Origin: Rosa chinensis
Taxonomy: Eukaryota > Streptophyta > Magnoliopsida > Rosales > Rosaceae
Length of the DNA stretch: 64,000 nt
Reading direction: 5' to 3'
Assembly (NCBI RefSeq): GCF_002994745.2
Contig: NC_037092.1
Span: 14,127,501-14,191,500 of the forward strand
Within the stretch, counting starts at the first letter, position 1, and every line of letters begins with the position of its first letter. Made by a program: the position numbers and the translations under genes. The notes beneath the pieces are model-generated. The model was given only the letters and a program-made list of their open reading frames with translations. It was not told the DNA's origin and ran no database searches. Below are positions 21,880 through 36,100 of the stretch, in pieces.

Positions 21880-24640
21880 AAATGCTATGTTATGCTAGTT
21901 AAATAGTGTTGACTTTGAGTATAAGATCGACAATATTGTTTAATGAATGTACTTCATCGTGTTCTTGGATCAATATAGGATTGCTTAATGAATTTTGATT
22001 AGATGCATTAATAATCCCTAGAGATTTTGCAAACTTTCATTCGTCGCTATTCTTATCTTCATCAAGTATGTTGACATTGTATTTTTGAAATATACAACTA
22101 TAGAAGAAAGAATATGCTTTGCTAGCTAGCACTGTTATTTAAGTTAATTAATTGTTTTTGTAACAAGGAACGCTCCAAATTTTCGTTTAACCTCTTCTCA
22201 TCCCCTAGTATAAAATATATTAATGATTGAAACGGTTCAAAATTTATTTAGTCATCTGTATCAGGAATAAACGATTAGTTATGAGCACCACTACCAAATG
22301 TGACCATTTAGTTAACACAATTATTTAATCAGAGATAATTAAGTAGAATAACAAAGAAGACTGAAAAATGAGAAGGTTGCCGCTGATACCTTACCTTGCT
22401 CGCTCATCAAATAATTTGATTAAAATGCTGAACTAAACTAAACGCATCTATACATACTTCATGAACAAAAGAAACCCTTAGCTTAGAAATTTTCTTATCC
22501 CAAAACTAATTAAACGCACCACTAATAGAAACAAGAAATGGTAAAACTGCTTCCTAAGCTTATATCTGAAGTTCCACACTGCCTTGCAACTCAAGCAGCA
22601 TTTGCAACTCAGGCCGCAAAGAAATCAGATGCTAGAAGATCTACCACTTAGCCGTATAATTGAGTTGCCCAGCAGATCAGCCCTAAAGCTCATCCAGTGA
22701 AATGCTATCTTATTGTTTAATGAATGTACTTGATCGTGTTCTTGGATCAATATAATATTGCTTAATGATCGAATTTTGATTAGATGCATTAATAATCTCT
22801 AGATATTTATTAGTAAACTTTCATCCGTTGCTATCCTTATCTTCACCAAGTACGTTGACATTGTATTTATAAAATATACAACTATAGAAGAAAGAATATG
22901 ATTTGCTAGCTAGCATGTTATATAAGTTAATTAAATTACTTTTATAACAAGGAAAATCTAATTTTCGTTTAATCTCTTCTCATCCGGTAGTGTAATATAT
23001 ATTTTGAAATGGTTCAAAATTTAGATTGTACGGATAAAGCTCAATTAAGGGGGGTGTATTGTATATTGAATTAGTGAAACTTTTAAAGAAATCTATGGAA
23101 TTTAAAAGTCTTGAGGTATTCAATTAGGATTTTTAAAGACTTCATGAATTCAATCAAAATCCAGGGGTATTCAATTAGGACTTTTAAAAATAAATTAAAG
23201 TACAGAGATATTCAAAATATCATTCATACTTATGGAATTAAAAAATCATGGACTTTGTAGTGTTAACTATACATATCAAACTCTAATAATTTTCCAGCCT
23301 CCAGACCAAAGATTTCAAAAGGTCTATCAAAGTTTCCTCTTAAAAAAAAAAAAAAAGGTCTATCAAAGTTCTCTCTACGCACGAAAAAGTTTGTCCTTCA
23401 TCATCTCTCTTTCTTAATTTTTTGTCTTTTCTCTAATCTTTTATGATATCAACCTTTTTGATACCCAACATGTTCATTGTAGTTGTTGAATGTGATTTTT
23501 GTTTTTTTTTTTCAATTGTGATACTTCGAACCCTAATAGCAATAAAAATGATTTATGAAACCCTAAAACTCAAATATTGTGGTCTAACCCTAAGACCTTG
23601 AACCATACTAAATTTTATCTTATTAATTAATTAATTATTCTCATTAATTTGAATTTATATTATGGTTCAAAAAAATGTTGAACAATTGAATTTCAATTGA
23701 TTGATTATAGATCAAGACATTGACCAAATATTGCTACAATATATGTTAATCGGCGAAAACAAAATTGATGAGAATAATTAACCATAAACATCAAGTGATC
23801 TATATTGTATATTTATGTTGTTGGGAGATTAGGAATGAGAACAAACTCGCTAGACAGATTAACAATAATTTATTTGAGTCAATTTCTATTAGAAGATACT
23901 AGAGCATTGAAGAGACAACAAGTTATTATTTTGTTTTATGTTTGGGCTGCATTTGTTTTATTATTTTTTTTTTGTTTGCTTGTTTTTATTTTTATTTTTA
24001 TTTTTTTATATTTTGTACATCCTATGAAATCTGTAGAAGTCATTCCTAATAATTTTCATGAATCAATAAAAGTCTGTTGCTAAAATCAATGGTTTTAAGA
24101 AATCCATAACAGTCTATCAACTTTTTAAAGAATCTGTGAATTTTTCAAAAAGTCTACACAAATCCAAATACAATACACCCCCTTAAATAAGAAATTATTT
24201 AGTCATTTGTATCAAACAAATAAACGATTAGTTATGAGCACTGCTACCAAATGTGACTATTTAGTTAAAACAATTATTTAATCAGAGATCAGTAGAATAG
24301 AATAACAAAGAAGTAGGAAAAATGAGAAGGTTGCCGCTAATACCTTACCTTGCTCGCTCATCAAATAATTGGATTAAACTGCTGAACTAAACTAAACGTA
24401 TCTACACATACTTCATGAACAAAAGAAGCCCTAAGCTTAGAAATTTTCTTATCCCAAACTAATTAAACGCACCACTAATAGAAACAAGAAATGGTAAAAC
24501 TGCTTCCTGAGCTTATATCTGAAGTTCCACACTGCCTTGCAACTTAGGCCACAAAGAAATCAGATGCTAGAAGATCTACCACTTAGCCGTATTATTTAGC
24601 CCAGCAGAACAGCCCTAAAGCTCATCCAGTGAAACAGCTT
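21880..24640 (+). repeat. Tandem segmental duplication, second copy interrupted
   Basis: Copy 1 runs from about 21900 to 22700. Copy 2 runs from about 22705 to 23030 and resumes from about 24190 to 24640. Shared blocks in order are TGTTCTTGGATCAATATA, CAACTATAGAAGAAAGAATATG, GATTAGTTATGAGCA, GAGAAGGTTGCCGCT and GATGCTAGAAGATCTACCAC. Part of the unit (near 22430 and 24385: AACTAAACG.ATCTA.ACATACTT) also matches 14660-14710, so it is distantly linked to the IRT upstream DNA. Confidence 0.85.
23049..24182. mobile_element. 1.13-kb inverted-repeat element, TTAA-flanked
   Basis: Left end GGGGGGTGTATTGTATATTG and right end (inverted) GGGGGTGTATTGTATTTGG form terminal inverted repeats. TTAA flanks both sides (23045-23048 and 24183-24186). 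It lies in copy 2 of the surrounding duplication, whose copy 1 lacks it. Subterminal 'TTTTAAAGA' motifs recur at both ends. The open frame at 23805-24083 is hydrophobic, low in complexity and unrecognised. Superfamily is undecided: the TTAA could be a piggyBac-like duplication or coincidence. Confidence 0.7.
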
Positions 24641-24649
24641 GAGCTAGGC

Positions 24650-27363
24650 GTGGGTTATGTTGGGCATGAATTTCCTCGGACTCAGCCCAAGATGGTCCAA
24701 AAGCTTTGCGGGCTTTGGTTCAAATACTGAAGCTATAGTAGTACAAGTTTCAACTTTAGTACATCTAATACTAACAAGTTTTGTATGAATGCATGGAAGA
24801 CAACCTTTGGGGTGTTTATCTTTCTTTTCCTTTTGATGAGACTTTTCTGTCACTCCCTTAGATCTTTCAGTTTTTAAGTATGTGTTTCGGCTCTGAATGG
24901 CGTCAAAGCAAAGCGCCATGCCACATGATCATCACGACCTCCCCGCCCAAGCCCTAAAATTGCCTTCCAATAGCAACATAAGATTACTGCACCGACGTTC
25001 TTACAATTAAGCTAGAGAGTACAAATACAAAAGTTATAACCCTAGCAACTACGTACGTGGCCGAATTTGTTAATTTATCTCGAATTACCTTTGAACTGGT
25101 CATATACTAATTGGGCTTGTCTCTGTCCAATGTAAAAGGTAGGAATTCATGAACCCATTAAAATCATCTTCATAATCAAATTATAGTTCATCTTAATCTG
25201 TGTTATTGCCTTGATACATACATTAAATATCTTAATTTCACATATATATATATAGACTAATTTTATATAATGGTAGACTAATTTGGTATGATCTTCAGTC
25301 AATATACGATGAAATAAAACTTTAAATTGTTGTAGAAAACTTTATTATTAATATAACAATCTATTAGTAATTTAATATACAGTGAACTTTCTGTCGAATT
25401 ATGTTCTTGAACATGTACAACAAATTAAAAGTAAAGAATATTCCCAAGAGACATGATTCAAGTTAATTTGGGAGTTTGGTATCTGCACTGACTGTTAGCA
25501 ACTTAGCATATGGGAACTATTCCACGAATACTGTATACATTAGTGGATTGTAAGTATAAAATTACCCATATGTCCAATACCCTAGAAAGAGTTAATTGGA
25601 AAAAGAATAATATATAATATGGGTATATAACCTGTACACACTACTCTGAATTTCTTCCTCGTTTTTTTAGTTTTTACTTTCCAACAGCTCTCTTCCTCAT
25701 AGGGTTTTGAATCTGATAATAATCATAATACATAAAGCGTGTGGTACTCGATGATCACTAGCATATTACCTTGCTTTTGCTCCACAGTTTACTCCACTAT
25801 ATAATGCTCCCAAAGCCATGGATATAAATAGCCAACAGTTGTAAGCGTCACGAACTTGAAAGTTGTCATATATAATTGCATGTTGGCCCATTTCATAAAG
25901 TTTCGAAAATGTGCTGGAGAAGAAGGGAAGCATCGACTGAATCTGAACATGATGGGAGAAGGACCACAGTTTTTTAAGACAATCGAGGACAGAGGAGTCT
26001 AGGGTTCACATCTTGGGGCCATTTGACGGACAATGTTGCTGGGCAACCCCATTTATAGAGGATGCATGCATATCATACATAAAAGAAAATAATAGGGTTC
26101 GTTGCGTCTTTATCGATCGGGCTCAAACCCATAACCAGTCGTCGATCTCTTTGTGATTATTGCTGCGAAAGAGTCTTGAATCACAAGGACACATAAGTTG
26201 GTCTGCTGCACTATGTCAGATACAGAGCGAGAGTTGGCAATGTCTATCTACGGCCATGTGCCCTAGAATAATGAGCATATAATTATCAAATATCGTGATA
26301 TTGATGATAAAGATGGTTGATTCTCGCAGTACCCACGACCTGTCTGTTCCAAAGTTAACAAACGACACCATAATTATGTGTCATCAACATTTCCATTCAA
26401 TGATTTGATCCTTAACATCTAAATAATTCAAGAGTTTATACATGGATACCCTTCAATAACATTAGAAAAATATAAGACAAATTGTAACTATAATAGTATT
26501 TAGATGACCTGCATTTTAATAGTACGTACTCAATTCAGCTTATTTCTTGCAATTCAAGTTATGTTATCGTGTTTCTACAATGGATCTAAAAGAAAAAAGA
26601 TGGGGACTTCCTATGCAAGCTGAATGACTCAAACTTAATTAGACAAAAGATGAGTTATCTTAATCATGAGGGGCTACCAGTGAAGGCGTTTCCTCTCCTT
26701 TAAATCAATCTTTCAAAATCACTACAGTATTCAACTACTTCACTAGTTTTATAGGCATGTTTTACGGTTGTGAGACTTGTGCAGTTGTGCATCATGAGCG
26801 AGAGATATAGATGAGCAAGTGAGAGATGCAATCACACATGAAACTAAAACAATGTGTTCAATAAATTGTTTTTAAAAAAAAGAGTGATAACCGATATAGA
26901 AACTCGGAAGTGAAGTTCCGGGTCTATCTTATTATTGGAATACTTTACCATTCATCCCGATTGACATTTGGACTTTTATCTTCTTCTTTTTTCCCCATGG
27001 TGCTACAATTGCAAGTGGTGTTTCGATAATATGTTGACTATTGAGAATCCATGTAGGTCGTGGGACTGAGTGGGAAATGACCTGCATGAGTACATGGGTG
27101 GAAAAGCAGAGACATTAAGTTTAACGTCCCCACAAAAATATGCAAAACCTCTTAGCTATAACGTGCGGATCGAGCTTCACAGAATCACAGGACAATCCTT
27201 TTATGAAGTATAGACACCCCAAAAACCAAAAAACCAACCCCACACTCCCAAATCTTCATATATAGCTCACCACTTTACTTCTCTGCATCACACTTCAATG
27301 GGGTCTTAGTTTCTCAGATTATAGTTGTTGGAGTCTTCTGGGAAAGTAAAGTCGGTGGCATAC

Positions 27364-27407
<44 letters not shown>

Positions 27408-30400
27408 CTAGTACTGTATTAGGGTTTATCACTACGACCAGAACACAGTGGTTCAGCCCTGCAACTCTCATGAAATTGTCGGCATTGTACCCACCATCTT
27501 TGCAGTAACCTCTGTCTTTTTCTAAACCCTAGCTAGTTACCCTATTTAGCAGATCGTAGCAGTAGTCGGGTTACTTGTTTAATTACCTATAATATGTTAA
27601 AAACGAGTATATTATATAATGTAAAAAGATACTTGGACTGAATCACTGACACACAGCCATTGACGTACGTTTTCTTCTGATAAAGGCTTTTGCGTATTTT
27701 TAGGGTTCTCGATCTGGGTTCTTTTTTAGGGGGGTGAATAAGTTATTCACAGAACCCCATGATGATGATGACCCAAGACATTGATGAGAGTAAAAGCTTG
27801 GTGGGGCGCAGAGGCAAAATCTGATCACATGTTGTTTGCAACATCAAGATCAAGAGTAGTACAACTCTTTCTCAAGTCTCTAGTATCGACCTTTATTTTT
27901 TGTACCTAACATCATCGTCACCACCATCATCGTTCTTTGTTTTCTTGTCTATTTTCTTATCGATCTTTGAAATGGAAATGTCATCATTATAGTCTGCGCA
28001 AGTGGAGTGCTTGCAGATCTGAGATCCCTGATTTTATCAGTAAAAGAAAACAGCCGATTTTCGAATATTAATCATGAAAAATATTCAAATGTAAATTGTC
28101 ATGCCCTACAAAAATTTTTAAAAAATTCCCATTAATTGCGAAACCTGTTACTACTAACGGATTTTCAACTCGGTGATGATATAAGTGATAGATTGACTTT
28201 TCTGTTGGTAAAAATCTCACTAATTATTAAAAATTTGTAGTGATAAATTACTAGCAACGCTCAATTTTGAAAGTAAATTGAGTTAGAAATTGGAGTTAGA
28301 ATATATTCAATGCATATAGATAGTGGGTAAGCTTAGATCCGAACACTATGTTAAAAGTTTGAGTATCCCACCAAAGGTTAATTGCAAATAGGATCGAGAG
28401 GCTTAGGGTCGTAGATTAAAAATTGTAGGGAATGCAAACAATTGTATATCCCTTAAGTTCAACTATCGCATTAGGTTGAATAATTAAAGCTTGAATCGCA
28501 AGATGGAAGAAATTAGGTTTGCATATGGATTGGTGGTCAAATGTAAGGAAATAAATGTGTACGTCAATTTCGTGCATGGTGCATGCATTATTGTTTCGTA
28601 CTAACTCCTTTAAGTTGGTAAAAAGTAAAAGAAGACAGAAAAAAAAATGTCATAAGATTAGATGCATACACAATAACAGAGAAGAACTCACTTATTACCA
28701 TAGGTAAAAGAGGACTCTGATGCAATCTGAAAATAAGGAAGGGACAGTAATAACATAACTGAAATGCATGTACTGGCCCAAAAATTAAGGATCTTAAGAA
28801 ATTAACCTAAACCATGCATTTTTAATGTTCATAAGTCCAAATACATTTTCGGATTTTCCTATTCTAATGTATACTCCTCATGTCAAATTCATTTTATAGG
28901 GCGCTTTGGAAATTTTCAGCTTTTGACTCCTATTTTTAGAAGATTTTTCGGTTTAGACTTCGAGTACATTTAAGGTCTCTAAATGCAGTCATATTCAATT
29001 GCTAATGTCCGACATGTGTTCGGCTGGCCACCGGCATAGGTGGCTCATCTTTAGTCGACTGAGTCCTCTGCACATCGTGATATTTCTCCTTTCACCATCC
29101 TAAAAGCAAATCAAAATTAATCCACAAATCAGGGACCCCAAATTTGACTAAGCTAACGAGATTTTGTGGACTGCAATCATGTATTAATTAGTAGGTACTT
29201 GGTTATAGTTGAGGAGTCTTGAAGAAATTCCATTAAAACTATGAGTCCGAAATATCACCAGCTAATCACCTTAATAAAAATAAAAACCTAATTCAGCATT
29301 GGAGAAAGCTCTATTTCTCGTACTGATGGTGATGCACGCTGATGCCGTGATGGATTGGCGTGCAGGTTCCACATTGGGCTATGCTGATAATAGAGCTACC
29401 AGACAGAAGAAATTTATTTTCTCTATTTCTCTCTTATAATTGTCTTGTTGTCACTGCAACACGTACACACAGCGTGGGAATCGGTTTTTCCCTTCCTTCA
29501 ATTAAATATATACGCACAGTCGTCGTCTCGACCCTCTCGACCTTCTGTAGTCAAAAATATTGTTTAGGTATCAATCTCTGCACTATTCTGCAGCATTGTC
29601 TCAACTATCAACTCCTCCTGCTCATGATGATGATGAAGAAGATGATGCTCATAGATCACTGAAACCCAGCAAGCAATAACTTAACAATAAGCCAATGGCC
29701 ATATGCGGTTTGGGTCCAGTCACGGTCCCCAGTATTATATTATCAGTACTGATGTATCAGTTCAGCAATTGCACTTTCGTACGTCACTGCAGCGGAAACA
29801 ATCTCTCCCACCCACCTCCGCTTTGGAACTTTGTGAAAAACAGCAAACCCTAATAATATACATGTTCATCGATATCTTTAATAATACTGGTTTTCACTGC
29901 ATGGAATAATGGTAGGGTAAAAACGGTAAAAACAAAACTACGGCAACATATTAATTCAAAGAGGGATCGGAGATCGATCAAGTTAGACAGAGGAACAGGT
30001 TGGTGAAGTTAGCTAGGGTTCATATTTCAAGTAAATGTGCTTTTAGATTTGCTTTGCAGGAAATGAGAGACATTGAAGGAAAGAGAACACATAAAAAGAA
30101 TCGAAAGCTAACATGGAAAAGGTTCAAAAGGAAAGGGAGATGAGGGGGGTCGTTGAAGATTATCATTATCGTATTGTTTTGTTTCGTTCCGATTAAGAAG
30201 TACAACAAGATCACGCTTTTTCATCTTTTATTTGGAATGATAGTCTAATAACTTTATTTTTTTACCTAAAAGAAAAGAAAAGCAGACCTTAATGTGTTTG
30301 GCATGTTCGCATTACAGTAACTACAATAAGTGAGTGAGGTCTGGATCTTGTCATACACTAGTTGGAAGGATCACTATAAGCCATTATGGATAAATAAAGT

Positions 30401-31640
30401 CTGTGAAAGCTAAAGTTTTCGTGGATTGAATGATTGGATAGACTAAACTTCAAACCGGACATGGACCGATGATGGACATATATAGTCCTAGACGGAGTAT
30501 ATTAGTCGCAGATAAGTCTTAGATTACGATTCGATAAAAATTGAAATAAGGGAATTGGGGTCGCACTCGTTTTGGGTTAATGGCCCGACCAGGAGCAATC
30601 AAAGGTTGATTTGGATTAGAACTTGATAAAAATACGTGATTGAGTTCATCTCGATTTGGTTGTTCTCACATGCTCGAGAAGATGTAGTCTAAGTTTTGAG
30701 TTAACTTAATTTAAACCACTATTTAATATAGAAAATAGGGGAGTCGAATTCAACACCGGCCTAACGTAATCTTTGTTGTTCATCTAATAGTGAGTTTGTG
30801 AGACAACATCTTTGAAGCTTCATGCAACCAAAGTAACTTAAAAGTGTAAATATGTATGCTGAAAAAGTGAAAAGGGAAATAAAGAAAATGAAGTTGATGA
30901 CTAGAGGTCCCAAGAAAAGAATGAAATACTCTCATAAAGCATTCAATTCAATTCATCCATCAAGAAAAGAATTGAACGGTGAAGATGGGAAAAGATGAAA
31001 AAGAACCAATGAATCCAGGTCCCCCCACTTTGTGGTAGATGAACCATCATGATTGTTCGCTGAAATTTGACATTTCATGATTTGCACACTATGTTTACCT
31101 TTGCCTTTATCAAATTTTTACCTCTTTCTCGACTTTAGGCACTGTTGTCTATGCACGAACCTAAAGATAGAGATGCCCCATAAATAATGCATCCTGTCCT
31201 TCATATTCAAACCACACCGCCTAAGAAAAAGTTTCAAAAGCTGTGGATTCTTTACCATACCAAATAGGAAAAGTTGAATTCGATCGATTAAAGAAAAAGG
31301 ACGGCCAAAGTTAAAAATTGGGTTGTGCCTTGTTTGACAATATTAAGATACTAATTCAATTGAGACTCCGTGTGATTCAGATGGCAATATATATCTAAAG
31401 AATAAAAAATTTGATGATATATAGCTCGGTTTATTCCATATTCCGGCATATGAAAATTCCGATTCATTTCTACCGTCAAATCCATTGATAAAATAAAACT
31501 AAAGATGCAAAAATCTGAACTAACCATCAAGCAAATATGTACACTAAGGTAAAAGAGAAAAATAATAAACAAATTGTTACACTATTCTTTCTTCTTCTTC
31601 TTGTTCTTCTTTTTTTCCAAAATGTATTTGACAATATTCT
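24650..31640. other. Seven kilobases without a recognisable gene
   Basis: AT-rich DNA with only short, unsupported frames. A lysine-rich 91-codon frame at 24644-24919 (minus) has no recognisable domain. A (TA)n tract lies at 27368-27404. A TATA-like ATATATAG near 27260 precedes ordinary-looking sequence, which could belong to a non-coding transcript, but nothing proves it. I compared by eye with common plant microRNAs and found no convincing hairpin. Confidence 0.5.
27368..27404. repeat. (AT)n microsatellite
   Basis: Uninterrupted dinucleotide run. Confidence 0.9.
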
Positions 31641-31659
31641 GTCTATTTGTAATTAAATT

Positions 31660-32971
31660 CTAAGAGAAATTAACATGCACGCTGGCATTCATGACAGAAT
31701 CACATACTGGACAATTCTGAAGGGTGGACCCACACATTGTACAAAGGCAAAGATGCCTGCATGGCAACAATAACACCTTTGACTCTCTCACGCCACACCT
31801 CTTGCACATCCTATCGCCACCGCCAACCACCGTGTCGGTGCAACCAACTAACCCCCCATCAGCTTCGTTTTCATGCCCGCAATCGTTGCTACCGCAACAT
31901 GACTCCGCCTCATCTTCGGGCGCAGCTGCAGCAGCAAAATTTCCCATCTGGTGGCCTTCTTCGCTGACGTGCGCTAGGACTTGCTCTAAATTGGAGCGCA
32001 GAGAATTGGCCGCGGCTTCGTTTGATTGAGCCAAGTCTCTCCATATCTGATTTTCAACGAATAGGCTTTTCACCCTTTCCTGAAGAACCCAATTAAGCTT
32101 GCTCATCCTCTGTATCTCGTCATCTTTTTCTTGTAATTTCTTCACGATTCTCTCTTGAATTGCCGAGACTAACAATCGTGATTCTTGCCTTCTTTGTTCC
32201 TCAAGTTCTAGTCTCACTTTTTCCGTCTGTCAAATAACACATTAAATCTAAATCAGTAAAAGAAAAAGATAAGAATTTATTCAAACTGAAAGATTACGGG
32301 TAATAATTTGATTAGTAAATTTGTCAAACATTTTGTTTCTCAACCAAAACGAAAACAAAACAGTGAATTTTTCAATACCAGCACGCCTAAAACAGAGGAA
32401 TAACATATTAGAAATGGCAGGGACTTAAAACTTACGTGTTGGGCAATGAATCGATCAATCTCCGACTGCTGCTGTTGGATCTGAAAGGCAATGTCTTGGT
32501 CGAGAAACGATGATGAAAGACCGGACGAGAGTTTCTTTGGCTGAGGAACCGTAAAATTGTTAAACTCATTCATTAACGAGTCTCTCGACCGCTTTCTCGG
32601 AGCAGATATGATGTTGTTGTACGTGAGACCGCTTTCCGCTTGGTTCATCGATGTCTTAGCTTGATCACAGATAGCCGACTGATACAACGGCATATGATTA
32701 TTTTCCGGCATTGTTGCTGCCGCCAAAAGCATACCGGAATCCATCTGGCTATTGTACATATTGCCGTTTGCTTGATTAGCCTTAATGAAATCTCTGCAAT
32801 AAAAAAAAAATTAAAAAAATAAAAACCAAACCCATGTAAGAAATACGAAGCAGAACCAAAACCCATCATACAGAAGATGATTTTCAGGCTTTAGGTATGT
32901 AAGTACCTATTCGCCATCAACTGAGATGGAACAAAAACAGAGTGGTGGTGATGCTGAGCTTCAACCGCCAT
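31660..32971 (-). CDS. BOI-related RING-type E3 ubiquitin ligase
   Basis: Three exons: 32971-32907, 32793-32436 and 32226-31660, with GT-AG introns, giving 329 residues. It starts MAVEAQHHHHSVFVPSQLMANRDF, the usual opening of the BOI/BRG group. The middle carries a basic patch (PRKRSRDS) and a long glutamine/leucine-rich coiled coil (IAFQIQQQQSEIDRFIAQH through LQERVKSLFVENQIW). The last 48 residues form a C3HC4 RING: C282, C285, C297, H299, C303, C306, C313 and C316. In Arabidopsis these ligases (BOI and BRG1-3) restrain cell death, affect defence and bind DELLA proteins; petunia SBP1 belongs to the same family. Function here is by family. The region before the start codon is rich in GA/CT runs, typical of 5' UTRs. 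Apparently intact. Confidence 0.95.
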
Positions 32972-33129
32972 GAATGAGTTTGGTATTGCTGTGCTTTTGC
33001 TGTGAGTTGTAGAGTGAAATAGTATGAGATGAGATAAGAGAGCTAAGGAAGATGGGATGAGGGAGAAGTTTGAAGAGAGAGCACGAAATAGAGGTGGCGA
33101 CCAGAGAGACTGAATGAATTTATGCAGGG

Positions 33130-36100
33130 CCTTTTCCTGCTTTTTATGTGTGGGAAAAGTGGAAGGTCTTCCAAATCCATTTATTAATACTTTCTTTTTA
33201 TAAAAATAAAAAATAAAAAGTTAATAATGAAAACATGGGTGGTGACCAGATTTTGTCAGATTTGGTGTTATTTAAAATCCTGGTGTTGGGTTTGATATTT
33301 TTCCCAAATCCAGAGAATAACCTCGCATTTGCTCTTGGATTTGGTCTGGGATTTACTTTACCGTAATAAGAACAATCTCCCAGGGACAGGAAAGGAAATA
33401 TCCAGAAAGTGACAGCAAAGATTTTGAACGAAGAAGAAAGAAAGGGGCTCTGATTCCCTGCAGTGAATGACTTTTTTCCCCAACATATCCTCCACGTACC
33501 CAACCCCCTTCAGCGGGTGCCGCGTCAGCACCGGAGACTTACCAAAACCATCTCTCCCCGTTCAACGTGACCTCTAATTATGGAGGGTCGGTGGGGCCCA
33601 GAGAAACTGTCGCACGTGCGAGGCGCGGGTGTGTGTGTGTGGGAGTTGCGGGACAGTAAAAGCATTTGACCCCACTATCCCAAACGTCTCCGTGGGGACC
33701 ACTCTGTCTATTTTGGCTGTGGGGTGCTCTCTCCCTCGTTTTGCTACCTTTGTCTCCTTTCTAACTGGTGGTTCTCCGTGTACGGACAGATGATGAGGGA
33801 TTCGGTGCGGCGCGGGTAGGGAGGTTCCGGTGCAGTGACGGAGACGGAGTTAGGAGTAGGTTTTGTTTATGATGGCTTTCAAGGTTTTTGTTAAGCGTGG
33901 GATAAGTGTGTTTTAGTCAAATGGTGCAATATAAATCTATAATTAGCGTTGAATAAATAAATAAATAAAATTTATTTCTTTATTAAAAAAGCATTTGGTT
34001 ATATTTTTTTTTCTTTTAATTATTGGTTACAATGTGGTTAATTGAACCACTTGCTTAGGGTTTACTAGACCAAAAAAAGGAACCACTTAATTAGGAAGAA
34101 CAGCTATGCATGATTAAGTGCATGCCAAATTCCGCAATTAATTATTTGCTTAAGCCTTAAGGACCATGTGGATTTCTTTTGGGTTAAGGGCTAATAACCT
34201 TTTCCCCTTTGTAATGGATTGCCCAACTCATTTACTATTTAAGAATATCAAGCCAATTAATTATCTCGTTAATTATTTCAAAATTGGAAAACTAAAAATA
34301 ATTAGGGTGTATAATTTGGGGGTTAAGGTTCATGAATCGTGGAGGGTGAGTTTTAAAGCTTTTACAAAGTTTCCCTTTTTAAATCCAATTACATACCATT
34401 TAAATTACATTTATTTTTAAATGAAAAGGAGAGAACAAATTGGACTTGTCATAAAAAGATTCCCATAAAAAATATCACGCGGTGATGCTCATCTCTTTTG
34501 TTGTAAAACACACATGGGACAAGTTGTGGAGTACTTTCCATTTTTTTCCATTCTTATCTTTGCCTCTTTGGTAAGTCTAACAAGTACTTAGGAGATAATT
34601 AACCTACCTAAAATGGTCTCAAAAGTCAGGATTGTTGTTTCCCATTAAACAAATTTGCTTACTGGATTAGTACAATTTTCTTATAAGAGTACTTTATCAT
34701 ATTTCAAAGTATCATGTGTGTTAGATTTTTTAGTTATGAGATTTCTTTTTTAACTGGAATCAACAATGGTAATGCCAGAGTATTGTTTACTTTGGCCGAC
34801 CAATATGATGAAGTTTTAAATTGATCGGAAAATCCGAATCAAATTAAAAATTCTGGGAGTTTGTGCATGAGACCGTTTAGGTTTTTTGAATTTCAAGTTT
34901 CACTAGTCTTTTTGCTTTTCTTTGTATTTGGAGCAAGTCTCTTCAATGTTGGTTATTATTTGTACGAGGTGATTAGGGTTTGTCATTTCCTTGAATATGT
35001 ACTTCCTTATGCTATTGAGGTTCGCCAACGGAAAAAAAAATATGTCGAGTTTTGAACTGTTGACTATCCTTAATGTTGTTCGAGAATGTGGTGAACGCTT
35101 TTGTCAAAAACGGCGTTGTCTTATCATTTTACAGTCCCACAAAGACGGATCACTGTCGGAATGTCTTCTTTATATTTGACATTCTTCATCTACTAAAAAA
35201 TAATTATATGTATATAAGGTCACAATTATTGACTTGAGTTTTATTAGTTAGAATTTATGTTATAAAACACATATAAGTTAGCAATTCTAATGTGATAGTA
35301 CACTACATTATAAGAAAACCAAACTCAGTAATTTTATTGTGTCTTCACATAGTCGAGTTGTTGAATTTAGAATTATGAATAGATTTACGAGAATTACAAT
35401 TTTCTTTGTTTAATAAGATATGTGCTTTACATTTCCCGCTAGTTCTCTTACCTCACGAGTACTGGAAATATTCATTGCATCTTGTTCTTAATGTCCGACC
35501 AATTTGTGGAGAAATGATTAACTTAGGGTCAAAGTCAATAGGTTAAACAGCCATGGTGGAATTCATTATTAGCTTCTAAAATTCTTCAAGACTCCAAAAT
35601 TGAATTATTGGACCATAACCATATTATGGGGGTATTGACCAAGTTGAAAAAAATTAGATAGAACAGTATCCCCACCTTGTCTGAAACTATCTAACATATT
35701 CTTCAATTCCCTCACAAACACGCACAATTGAGAAGGAAGAACATAAATACAAAGAAAGAGAAAGAAAAAAAAATAAAAGAAAAGGAGTTGTCACCAAAGT
35801 GACCAAACACATAACAAATATTAATGTCGACAGATCGATATTTCGATCGATCATGGATTCCCATATCCACTATCTCTCGATAGCTACATCAGCTTTCTCT
35901 GTTAAATTTTCTTTCTTTTTCTTTGCATCTATTATTGCTTTGCTTCCATCATTTCCAACTGGGCTACCAATCTAGCTCACCCTTCAATTCAAACGTGTGC
36001 TTCACTTTAACCCCCTCAAAAGAAATTAGGGTTAAAGAGAGGAACAATGAAAACAGATTAAAGAGAGTGATATATAACAACCCAAATCATGCATTGTATT

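Noticed and set aside
23805..24083. 92-codon frame inside the TTAA-flanked element
   Set aside because: Hydrophobic low-complexity translation from T-rich DNA. No transposase motif.
24644..24919. 91-codon lysine-rich frame on the minus strand
   Set aside because: No recognisable domain, no conserved splice context, and it lies at the edge of a duplicated repeat segment.
27250..27340. TATA-like motif followed by plausible transcript start
   Set aside because: No downstream frame, hairpin or known RNA family. Left only as part of the gene-free description.
31225..31255. CCACAGCTTTTGAAAC on the minus strand, reminiscent of miR396
   Set aside because: It differs from the mature miRNA by more than one change and no complementary arm is visible nearby.
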